Assembly (NCBI GenBank): GCA_947623455.1
Contig: OX392527.1
Coordinates: 28,140,201 to 28,204,200 of the forward strand
Length of the DNA stretch: 64,000 nt
Source: Mimachlamys varia
Taxonomy: Eukaryota > Mollusca > Bivalvia > Pectinida > Pectinidae
Reading direction: 5' to 3'
Part shown: one piece after another, positions 1 through 9,450 of the stretch
Layout of the letters: the number at the start of each line of letters is the position of its first letter
Numbering within the stretch: position 1 is the first letter of the stretch
Position numbers and translations under genes: made by a program
Notes under the pieces: generated by a model
The model's database searches: none
What the model was told of the DNA's origin: nothing
Seen by the model: the letters and a program-made list of their open reading frames with translations, nothing else

Positions 1-533
1 TACTCTTGTCATGAGGAGAAGAATATTAACGAACTAAAAAGGGAACAAAAAGCAACAGACTATACAAACCATAAAACCAAGAAAAAGAACATGTAACGGT
101 TTATAAGAGTGTGGGTTTCAATCTTTGGAGTTTATTATGTCTACATTTACAAGCAAACATCATGTAGTGATTTATTTTTTATTTGCCTTACACATCGAAA
201 CATATTTATAACAACCTGCATTTCAACCCCGAGACACTAAATAACCGGTCATTTGATCGATTGGAGGTTCAAGATTGATCAAAACTAAACACGTCAGCGA
301 TGTCTACCAAACTCTCAATCATCGATTTGGGAAAATCGGAACGTCATACTCTCAAGCTTATAGACTTGTAACTCACAGAAAACCAAACATTCTAAAGCAA
401 AAACATTTTAACAACCTGCAGTCGAAGTATATTGATCCGGGTAAAACCATTTATACGGGAAAGTATCTAGTCTGATTAACTTTCTGTACATATATTTAAT
501 TATTATCTGGTCACCAAAGAGGGCAGTGTTCAC
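1..533. other. Left flank of the hAT element, no gene recognised
   Basis: AT-rich sequence. The only open frame of note is about 66 codons at 275-475, has no recognisable domain and does not look protein-like. The last five bases (TTCAC, 529-533) recur immediately after the right end of the transposon, so this is the insertion-site flank. Confidence 0.6.
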
Positions 534-547
534 CAGGGGCGTAGCTG
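534..547 (+). repeat. Left terminal inverted repeat of the hAT element
   Basis: CAGGGGCGTAGCTG begins directly after TTCAC. CAGGG is a typical hAT terminus. It is identical to the reverse complement of 4268-4281. Confidence 0.93.
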
Positions 548-832
548 CCTTTAGGCACTGCAGGCACGTGCCTGCACAAAAAAAATCCTAAGGTTACCTT
601 AAAATAGGCCTGATGACGACTGCATATCAGTACAGGCTCTAATTTATGCTTCCAAACATGTATTGTATCAACCCCGGCATAATGGTTTTAATATTGCGCT
701 ATTTGATACATAATTTCAATATGCTATAATAAACCGGGCAATTTATCCGGACATTACTGAACCCATCAAGTACTTCACTGAGAATGATTAGGCCTACTCA
801 AGTTGTTTGCCGCGAAAACTTGAAAGAGAAAT

Positions 833-3548
833 ATGGCATATTCGTATACAGGACCCCCCTACCCAGACATTGGAGCACAGACATTTATGAAAAGTGATGA
901 AGATACTAAGAAAACTTTATTACGACAGAAATGGGGCAATGCGCATGAGTTCACGTTTCCGTTGAGGTAGGTCTGATCCGCCACCAATTTCATGATTCTG
1001 CTCAGGTTAACGAGTCAGTCTACAGGCTACTGAGTAACTGACTCTTAGCACTTGCAAATAGAGCCTAATGTAACTAGTCATGTACTACGCTCTTAAACTA
1101 GACAGTAATCGGGGATATGGCTAGGCCTAATTGGTAGCACGAAAGAAAAGAAAACAAGTAGTGTTGGACGTTGCCTGCGGGTCTCACGGTTCTCCCTCTA
1201 CGGGTGCGTACTACTACCCGGATTCCGGATTTACGGATAATCAGTAATTATGAGTGGAATTAAATTAAAACATAAGTATTGCTATATAAGACGACTCATA
1301 CTCCTACCCACTTATTAACATAGTCTTTTCTTTTTGAACTATCAACTTATAGCCTCCACACCAATTCTATCAGTGCCATTATGATTAATGTTGAGACAAT
1401 TGACTCTTATATTTCACAATAGCTTGTGTCGCATCCTACCTGGAGTGATAGTTGATGAGACTTGAAAACACACTCTAGACCACTAAGCATGCGTTATTAA
1501 ATTGTAGGTCTTTTGGAGACAAGAGAAGGAAATTCAACACGAAATGGCTGAACGATGTTCATTGGCTGCGATACTCTGTGTGCAATGACGCCGTGTATTG
1601 CGTATATTGCATACTGTTTGGCGTTTCGGGAAAGTCTGATAAAAGTTTCGTTAATCCAGTAACAGACTGGAAAAATCTGTCAACGTACGTCAAGCGACAT
1701 GAACAGGAGAAAACGCATATCGACTGTGTCGTTTCTGCAGAGCACTATTTGGAAATAGTGGATGGAAAAAAGGAGCCAATTAATCGAAAAATATCACTAT
1801 CGTCCATCACAACAGTTGAAAATAACAGGCACATTCTCGGAAAAATAATAGAAGTACTTGTCATGTGTGGGAAACAGAATATTCCCATACGTGGTCATGT
1901 AGAAGATCGGAGCAATTTCATGGCGATTTTGCGCGAGATAGGGAAGGAAGACCGCATTCTTGCAGACCATCTGGAAAACGCGACAGCGAAAGCTAAATAC
2001 ACGTCGCCCGACATACAGAATGAACTAATATCCATTTGCGCAACACAACTCACTAATCAAATTGTAGAAAACTGTAAAAATGCTAGATATTTCGCTCTAA
2101 TAGTGGATGAGGCAACCGACATATCGACAAAAGAGCAGCTGTCTTTTTGTGTGCGCTTTGTTGACTTTCATTCTGCCGAAGAGGTGTGTGTACGTGAGGA
2201 GTTTCTCGGTTTACTCCATTGCCAGTCAACAAAAGGTGCAGAAGTTGCCAAAATGGTGTTGACCTATGTACAGGAACTCGGGTTAGACATGCTTAAGATT
2301 CGAGCACAATGCTATGACGGAGCAGCAAACATGTCGGGAAAATTCAAAGGGGTACAGGCGCGTGTTCGAGAGCGTGTTCCAGAAGCGAATTATGTCCATT
2401 GCAAAGCCCATTGCCTAAATTTAGCGCTTGTACACAGCTCCAAAATTCCCTGCGTTCGTACAATGATGTCAACAGTCCAGGACATTGCATTCTCCTTTGA
2501 TTATTCAGCTAAACGCTTAACGGCGTTCGCTGATGAACTCGCTGACGACGTGGTCACACAGGATCAATTGCAGCACCGTCAGAAGCTTAGAACACTCTGT
2601 GAGACCAGATGGACAAGTCGCGCAGATGCACTTTCGACCTTCCAGAAGGCATTCAACGTTGTAGTGCATAGCCTAGAAACACTGCAAGAGGATGGAGATG
2701 ACAAGGCTGGTCAGTACTTGGCAGCTATTCTCAGATTCGACTTCATTATAAGCTTAGTTGTAGCCGACCATGTTTTGAGCTCTACTGTGGCCTTGACTAA
2801 CTTACTTCAAAAAGTCGACATGGATCTGATGGAGGCAGTTTCGGAAACCAAAGTAGTTCTTCATATTCTCCATGAGGAAAGGAATGATCCTGAAGTGTGG
2901 AATGCACTATTTGAAAGAGCAACAGATCTTGGAGCAGACTTCGAGGTTGTTCCATCAGTACCTCGTAGGGCCGGGAGGCAACAGCATCGCGCCAACTACA
3001 ACGTAAATGACCCGTCTGACTATTGGAGAGTCTCGCTCTATAATGTCTTCCTTGACCACCTGATGCAGGAAATGGACGAAAGGATTCTAAAAAATGAAGC
3101 TCGTTTCTCAGCAGAGTGTCTGATCCCGGTGAAGGTTGCGAACCTGACTGACGCCAAAAGAAACGACGTTTACGCAGCCTACGCTCATGACATGAGTGGA
3201 ACACCCGCGGAATTTGAAAACGAAGTCTCTAGATGGAAGGTGAGGTGGTCCATGTCTCAGGAAAAGCCTAAACGTGTATTGGAAACACTAAGGAAGACCA
3301 ACAAGGATCTGTATCCCGGTATCTATACCATCCTTACCATCCTCCTCACAATGCCACCAACATCTGCATCCTGCGAAAGATCCTTCAGTGCGATGAAGAG
3401 AATTAAGAATTACTTGAGGTCAAGGATGACCACTAGCCGCCTGTCGTCATTGGCAATGTTACACATACACAGGGACATTGACATCGACATCAACAGGGCA
3501 ATTAACAGCTTCGCCTCATCCAAATGCCGACAGCTAGATTTTATTTAA
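833..3548 (+). CDS. hAT transposase with TTF-type zinc finger (two exons)
   Basis: This transposase excises and reinserts the surrounding element and acts in the nucleus. The proposed model is exon 1 at 833-966, a GT-AG intron at 967-1507 (GTAGGT donor, TTGTAG acceptor) and exon 2 at 1508-3548. The phases match (AG|G restores one Arg codon), giving about 724 residues. Exon 1 starts at ATG 833, with an in-frame TGA at 821, and ends with KWGNAHEFTFPLR, the W..x..FP segment that usually precedes the zinc finger in this family. Exon 2 opens with RKFNTKW..WLRYS followed by CxxC (residues about 46-82, TTF finger). A DUF4371-like RNase-H core follows: VDEATD (first catalytic Asp, about 245) and CYDGAANMSG (second Asp, about 315), then HCKAHCLNL. 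The C-terminal hAT dimerisation region carries SASCERSFS, with the catalytic Glu at about 668, and ends near LAMLHIHRD. AATAAA at 3704 could serve as the poly(A) signal. The reading is uninterrupted and its GC is higher than the flanks. Relatives include ZMYM- and P52rIPK-like hAT-derived proteins. The terminal repeats argue for a transposon rather than a domesticated gene. The intron is inferred from sequence only. Confidence 0.9.
967..1507 (+). other. Proposed intron of the hAT transposase
   Basis: Donor GTAGGT at 967-972 and acceptor TTGTAG ending at 1507. Removing 541 bp joins a phase-2 exon end to a phase-matched exon start and completes the conserved N-terminal motif order of the family. 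The exon-2 frame is closed upstream by TAG at 1476-1478, so the N terminus cannot be encoded contiguously. Confidence 0.75.
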
Positions 3549-3688
3549 TTTCTCGAAGTTTTGAGTATTACAACTCATTTTGGAACAATGACGTCACTGG
3601 CGTTTATTTCAAAAAATATTTCTGTTAAATGCATTGTTAAAGTTGAATAATATTCATCTTACCGTAAAAGGTGTTTCCAATACAAATG

Positions 3689-3930
3689 ATATTAAGGGAA
3701 AATAATAAAACCATCATTTATCAACGCATTTTTTATTTCATAAAATCGACTTACAAAAAGCACCAGGACCCATCAAATGCATTACAAAATCTAAAGTTTT
3801 TTTTCTGGGGGAGACCATTGTATATTAAGGGAAAATAATAAAATCGTCATTTATAAACACATTTTTTTATTTCATAAAATCGACTCTCCAAATGCACCAG
3901 AACCCATCTAATGCATTACAAAATCTGATA
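3689..3930 (+). repeat. Tandem duplication inside the hAT 3' region (two ~105-bp copies)
   Basis: Sequence beginning ATATTAAGGGAAAATAATAA at 3689 recurs at 3822, an offset of 133 bp. Both copies continue through an ATTTCATAAAATCGACT block to GCATTACAAAATCT, with scattered substitutions. The first copy contains the AATAAA hexamer nearest the transposase stop and the second copy repeats it, so both could serve as poly(A) signals. Confidence 0.85.
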
Positions 3931-4139
3931 TGTAATCAAATATATAACACATATTTACCGGTATACATGTATTATATCAACAAAGGAATTTCAATTCAAC
4001 TCTGTAGAAACAAAAATTATGAGAGCATATAAAATAGTCAGCTGCAAAAAAAATATCTGAAATACCAGTACAAATTTATAACAAAATATCCTTTCAAAAT
4101 ACACCAGAATGCACCACAGAGCTTCTAGATTTCAAAATT

Positions 4140-4260
4140 TTTTCGGGGGGGGCATGCCCCCGGACCCCCCTACCTTGCTTCGCGCCTTCGGCTCGAAGCA
4201 CTCGGGCGCCTGCGGCGCAACACCTCGGGCGCCCGCGGCGCCATGTGCCTGCACTTCAAT
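4140..4260. repeat. GC-rich palindromic subterminal region of the hAT element
   Basis: A stretch with G- and C-runs (GGGGGGGCATGCCCCCGG is nearly self-complementary) followed by repeated TCGGGCGCC and GCGGCGC blocks. Composition contrasts sharply with the AT-rich sequence on both sides. Subterminal repeats of this kind bind transposase in other hAT elements; binding here is inferred. Confidence 0.7.
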
Positions 4261-4267
4261 TCCAACC

Positions 4268-4281
4268 CAGCTACGCCCCTG
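4268..4281 (-). repeat. Right terminal inverted repeat of the hAT element
   Basis: CAGCTACGCCCCTG is the exact reverse complement of 534-547 and is followed directly by TTCAC. Confidence 0.93.
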
Positions 4282-4544
4282 TTCACGATACTTAAATAAA
4301 GTGTTCCTTATAATCAAACAGGATAATCAGAACTTGACTCTCCACGGACAACAAAACAAATCGAAAATATGAAAACATGTAGATCATAAGACAAGGATTC
4401 TTATCGGTCACGTAAATTAATACATTGCCATACAGAAACATGATATAAATGTGTTAAAGGGAGAACAAATATATGTATTACATTTTTGCCAATGAAATAT
4501 AGAAAATTATCAAACTGATAAAACTTGTATTTTCACTGCAGTGA

Positions 4545-4612
4545 TGAGCAGTGAAAATATAAGATTTTGCCGTGAAAATATAAGATTTTGCAGTGAAAAT
4601 ATAAGGGTTTTT
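4545..4612 (+). repeat. Short tandem repeat, ~21-bp unit, three copies
   Basis: Three consecutive units start with GTGAAAATATAAG (about 4550, 4572 and 4593), preceded by the perfect 12-bp palindrome TCACTGCAGTGA at 4536-4547. The array abuts the foldback element at 4620, which also starts with CGTGAAAA, so the two may belong to one mobile unit. Confidence 0.8.
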
Positions 4613-4619
4613 CAGTGTA

Positions 4620-4832
4620 ACGTGAAAAAGTGACCCGACACCAAAATACCACCCGGGTCATTATTCTACGTTGCAAAAGTTACCCGGGGTCGTTATTTAA
4701 CAGTAGAAATCTTACACGGCCATCTGTAGAAAAATGACCCCATTCGATTTTTCCGTAATTCGTCCCGTGGAAAAGTGACCCGCCGTAGCTTTCAATGGTG
4801 GGTAGTTTTCAACTGGGTCATTTTTTTCACGT
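4620..4832. mobile_element. Candidate foldback/MITE-like element (213 bp)
   Basis: ACGTGAAAAAGTGACCC at 4620-4636 and the reverse complement of 4815-4832 are near-identical terminal inverted repeats (one extra A on the right). The interior repeats the box TGACCC/GGGTCA several times on both strands. There is no coding sequence. The short length, inverted ends and iterated motif fit a non-autonomous element; no target-site duplication was identified. Confidence 0.5.
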
Positions 4833-5464
4833 ATCACCGAAACTTTTGTATGAGTTGTTCCCCTTGATCGGATCTTGGAGGCTCGCCATTTTTGTCGTCT
4901 GCTAGAACTTGTCTCTTGGGGAAAGATGGTCTTGAAGAAATGGCATCAATAGTACATATTGACAGGAACTGTTGCAGGATTAAATATGAAATGAATTGAA
5001 AGATGAGAATGAATCAACTTTTCCGATCAGCTTATCCCAATCAGCTGTGTACTGGACCCGATCGGTTGTGATTTCGACGGATTACAGTAGACTTAGCTCC
5101 TTTGCAGTAGGCAAGTAGACCAAGAAAAAAAATGAAAGTATCTTAGTCCTCTTTCTCGTGAAAATATAAAAAAAAATCTGCCATACTCGTGAAATATATT
5201 CGATATTAAACGGCAAACCATTGAATATCCTCTATATATTACATTTTCATTGCTGATGTAATTTATTTAATTTGTTCAATGAGAGACAAACATTAACATT
5301 ACTAGACTAATTTTTGACGCAAATCTTATTCAAATTAAATGGACGATACAAATACAAACGTAATTAAATAGTTATATATTCAAGAATTATTAAATAAAAT
5401 CGAAAAATTGTTCTATAGTAAACAATTAAACATATTGATTGAGTGGTGTTTGTTTTAAATGTTT

Positions 5465-5564
5465 ATGCCGATATGAATGCAAATCGGTTGCATCCATATC
5501 AATCATAAAGTCCAGGCGGGCTTCGTGCAGTATGGGTGTAAACGATTTGCATTCATACCGGCAT
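5465..5564. repeat. 100-bp hairpin-forming inverted repeat (34-bp arms)
   Basis: Arm 5465-5498 and arm 5531-5564 are complementary over 34 positions with four differences. Read as + strand RNA, two of these are G-U wobbles, leaving two true mismatches. The intervening loop is 32 bases. It could be a miRNA-precursor-like hairpin or the relic of a small foldback element; sequence alone does not decide. The whole locus is inside a gene-free interval. Confidence 0.75.
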
Positions 5565-5565
5565 G

Positions 5566-7408
5566 GGAATGAAAACATCGCCATTCAATATCCGTGTAAA
5601 GGAGTGACGAAAAGACAAGTGATTACAACTGTACCGACCTCATACGTTACAAGGATTGAACAATTATCTTTGTTAACACTGATTTTCTTGTGTGAATGAG
5701 AGCGACTGGTCCTATGTCTCGTGCTTTGAAGGCTCGTTACGCCTTTTATGTGAAAATAGGGCAACATTTCAATGCAAATATCGTCTGACAAAAAGAGGTT
5801 GAAGAAAGTATTGAGTTATTTTTGTAACAAAATGTTGTAATAAAGGATAGAAACTACTGAACACCAGAAACAAAACACATTTAACCAGCACACCGTATAA
5901 AATGAAGCTGCAATGCTAATCAGCTTGACCCGCCCAAACCAGCAAAACATGTATATACAATATGCAGAACTAGTTTAATTTTACTTCTAAATTCTTAAAT
6001 TTAAGGGGTTTTACGCACCTGACCCTTCTACTTCTTCATTAGCTCAGAAAATTTGGATTCCCGTCTTTTGGCCCCTAGCATCACTGAAAAGTCCTAGGAG
6101 GACGAAAAAGCAGTATGGTGCAGTTTAATTCATTTTTTCCGGCATATTGTATCTATTTCTAAATATAAAAGGTGCAGCACATGTGTGTGTTACGTCATCT
6201 TCATTGGAGTGCACCACCGAACATAAGACCTTTAAAACAGTTATACTCACCCAGTGATCAGTTAGGGGCATTCTTAATTGATCAAATGTTATTCTAAATC
6301 GTGAACGTTTAGCATATACAATAAAAAACATGATCAAATTAGTTTATATCTAACAACAACATGGTGGTTAGATATTCGGAATAACGAAGTATTTACTCCA
6401 ATCGTATCCATTTGCTGACGTCTGATTAAACCTCATAGAAAAATAAAGAGTACAAATAAACATTTGTCCAGATCGGGACGTTGATGTTTAATCAGGAGAA
6501 CGACTATTAACGCTAACACACGTAACATAATTGCAAATCAATTTCCTTTATTTTTCCCCTTTTAATAAATTATTTGTGACCAGCATATAGTTTTCCAAGA
6601 ATATTTTCGTTCATCATTTTCCTGGTCTATAATTTCCGTCTATAGAAGTTTGTTTGTGGGGTTTATTAACGCTGATTTGACAACTGTTCCTGTGCACGTG
6701 CGTATTTGGTGGTGGCGTCTAACAAACCGGACCATTCCAAAGACGACATTGATTTGTCCAAGGTCGTGAGACACTGCGGCGTGGAACTTTGGCTCTGACC
6801 GATCACTGTCAGATGTTAAAGGACGGTAGCCTAGCAGTCGTATAACTGATTATTTTGACCATGTGGTGTTGACATATTAAAACGTAGTGTGCGTGCCTTT
6901 TTCGTATTGATCGAGTACCTCAGGGGCCTTCCCTTCCTACTGCTTGACTTGTGCCAATGGTTGAATTGAACAGGACAATTTTCTACTTAGCAGCCTCGTC
7001 TTTTACTTAAACCATATTTTTACAAGTTCTTAATTATTTTGTGATTTCTAAGTGCAATTTTAATGATTTATAGAAATCCAGAATAATGACCGTAATTCCT
7101 GATTGGATATAATAATTGATAGCAGGAGATTAAAAACATATACAATGCATCGGCAGTGCTGGGTATGTCGACAAACCTTACGGAAACTGAGAACCACGGA
7201 ATACAGATCAACAACAAGTCGATCACTAGATTGCTAAAAACTATTCGATTGAAAATATCGCGTTTCTCACACGACTTTGAACCAGTATTTAGATTTTTTG
7301 CTTTTCCAATTATATGTATAAAAGTCACCAAAATAGACCATAGTTTATGTCACTAAGCATCAAATGACAATCTATAGTACCGTATACAAGAACATGAAAA
7401 TCCTGTAC
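5566..7408. other. Gene-free interval
   Basis: AT-rich sequence without a recognisable domain-bearing frame, RNA gene or tandem array. Open frames here are under 90 codons and overlap on opposite strands. Confidence 0.5.
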
Positions 7409-7553
7409 GACGTCTACAGTATCGAGGCAGTCCCGTAGCATGTCTACCAGGACAAAGCAGCCTTGTAACACGCCTACAGGGACAGGACAGTCCCTACCAC
7501 GTCCACAGGGACAAGAAGTCCCTACCACTTCCACAGGGAGAAGACAGTGCCGT
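7409..7553 (+). repeat. Minisatellite, ~29-30-bp unit, about five degenerate copies
   Basis: Units follow the pattern ACGTCTACAGGGACA...CAGTCCCTACC, with substitutions and small indels. The repeat explains the Cys/Gly-rich minus-strand frame of 108 codons across 7325-7651, so that frame is not annotated as a gene. Confidence 0.8.
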
Positions 7554-9431
7554 TCCCCATTTAACAGCATCGCCGCACAACACAACTGTACTATGAGTGC
7601 TTCACCACAATAAAACCTCTGGTTGGGTGTACCTTTAGCGCGACCATACATTTAAACGCCTCTGTCTACAGCCAGCGATCTCTGTCAGTCAGATAGATTG
7701 GAAATGCAGACAAACTAATAACACTGTCCACAAAATGCACTTCTTTGTTCGGTATCTTTGGAAGCATTCAAACAGAACTTATCAATATAGCTAAATATCT
7801 CACACGGTAGCACCCACACTTTTAAGTGTAACCTTTCCCAGTAATAGAGGTTCCCCGGCTCTATTTGTTCAATGTGTAATTTAAACGAAGAAGTTGTACT
7901 TTTAGATCATTATCATACAAAACATATCAAATAAAAGCTTTCTTCGATGACAGGCAAATAAAGTGTCCGAGCGGTATACTACAATATGTGTACTAGTAAG
8001 AAGTGATATCTATATTTCTCCTTTTAAAACACTTAGATAAACAAACTTAACAAAACCATCGTGAAATGTCACTAACAAGAACTTAAACGTCTAAGTTTTC
8101 CTATTGCGTTAGCCGGCGAAAGAACTGGTACGGGAAACCTTAAAGTCTTCTCCCTGTAGTTTGGCTGTTCACCATTCCGCAAAACAGTGTATGTAAATGT
8201 ATCATACACCAAACTACACTACCAAGAAAGATTATATGAAAATGTCTTTACTTTTAAAATAAATAAAACGGATTAATCGACAACATGTAACTGTGTGAAG
8301 ATTTATAAAGAATACATGTACAATGCCGTTCCGTTTAAACATCTTCTAAAACAAATACACGAAAGATATCTTTGAGAACATGCTTGGAGAAAAGAATTTT
8401 GTCGTTTACAGTCATACAACACATATTTAACAGTACAAATAAATAAATGCTATTCGTTAAAATGTCTACAGTGCTACAAACACCGGCGGTAAGGTTTAAC
8501 AATCTCACACTGTTAAATGCATTCGATAACTGTATATATGCTGGCTCCAATACTTAGTCAACCTTTTACAAACGCCCTGCCTATTGTTTGCGTATATGTA
8601 TCATCAGACCTAATGTTAGAACGTTCACCTCGCGAATCAGACATTCCTTTCATAGATGAATCCATGTATACAGGAAATCAAATCTCTCCTAACGACAAAA
8701 TGGGGATTGGATGGTTGGATTGGGTGGGGTCGTCTGGGTATCACACACCCAGCTTCTCCTGTAGAATTGAAATACTTATAGCATTGATGAATACCAAGGC
8801 AAAGTAGTTTAACACTCTTCGAAGAATGGCATTATATTGTTTTGCTTTTAATCCACATTCAGGGAATTCGAAGCCGTATCTCAAAGTTGTGACCATTGTG
8901 TTTGAAGTGACTTAAATCAAATTCATAGTTATAAACTTAATATTCTGGCGAATCTTAAAAGATAGACAGAAATGACAAATTTAAGATTGACGTTGGTATG
9001 TGGCGAGTTTCCATCAAAGTTCCTGTACAACCCGTCCACCATATTATGTGGACCCGCAAGCTTTGCCTAACAACGTATACAACTAATAACAACACTCCAG
9101 ACATTTGTTATGTCGGGAGGTTTTGTTCCACTACCCAATCCGGACCAATTTGTTTCTGGTTTGGTGTAAATCAAAGACCATGTTCGGCCATTTGCGGGTA
9201 ACAAGCAGCCTATGGCCATCACAGTTTACCGGTTATTTATGGTACTTCCTACTAAAAGCATGTGTTCAGCAGGTGTGGTCGTTGTCTAGACGTAATACAT
9301 TTCTTTTGACTTATGTTAGTAAAATTCTAAGAGGTTTTGGTCGTTGGTCTTCGGAACACTCGGACAAGATCGAGTTGTTTCAACACAATTGTCGGAATAA
9401 CTTGAAAAATCACGCTAGTACGTTTTTTTTT
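7554..9431. other. Gene-free interval
   Basis: No protein family, RNA gene or repeat array recognised. Frames of 96 and 147 codons (8517-8807, 9105-9548) lack family motifs; the latter runs through the poly-G tract as a glycine string and is not credible. Confidence 0.5.
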
Positions 9432-9450
9432 GGGGGGGGGGGGGGGGGGG
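9432..9450 (+). repeat. Poly-G homopolymer (19 G) after a T run
   Basis: A run of nine T is followed by 19 consecutive G. It could form a G-quadruplex and is prone to length error in sequencing. Confidence 0.9.

Larger units (their letters stand above)
534..4281 (+). mobile_element. Complete autonomous hAT-superfamily DNA transposon (3748 bp)
   Basis: The ends are perfect 14-bp terminal inverted repeats: CAGGGGCGTAGCTG at 534-547 and its reverse complement at 4268-4281. The direct repeat TTCAC lies immediately outside both ends (529-533 and 4282-4286) and fits a 5-bp target-site duplication. Most hAT elements make 8-bp duplications; the 8-mers here do not match beyond these 5 bases. Subterminal sequence on both sides contains the shared motif GTGCCTGCAC (569-578 and 4244-4253). 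The right subterminal region is very GC-rich with TCGGGCGCC/GCGGCGC palindromic blocks, possible transposase-binding sites. Between the ends lies an uninterrupted two-exon hAT transposase. Perfect end repeats, a matching duplication and no stop or frameshift suggest a young, possibly still mobile copy. The superfamily call is firm; the subfamily is not assigned. Confidence 0.93.

Noticed and set aside
2797..3204. 135-codon minus-strand frame inside the transposase
   Set aside because: It is the shadow of a clear transposase frame on the opposite strand.
7325..7651. 108-codon Cys/Gly-rich minus-strand frame
   Set aside because: It runs through a degenerate 29-30-bp minisatellite and has no family signature.
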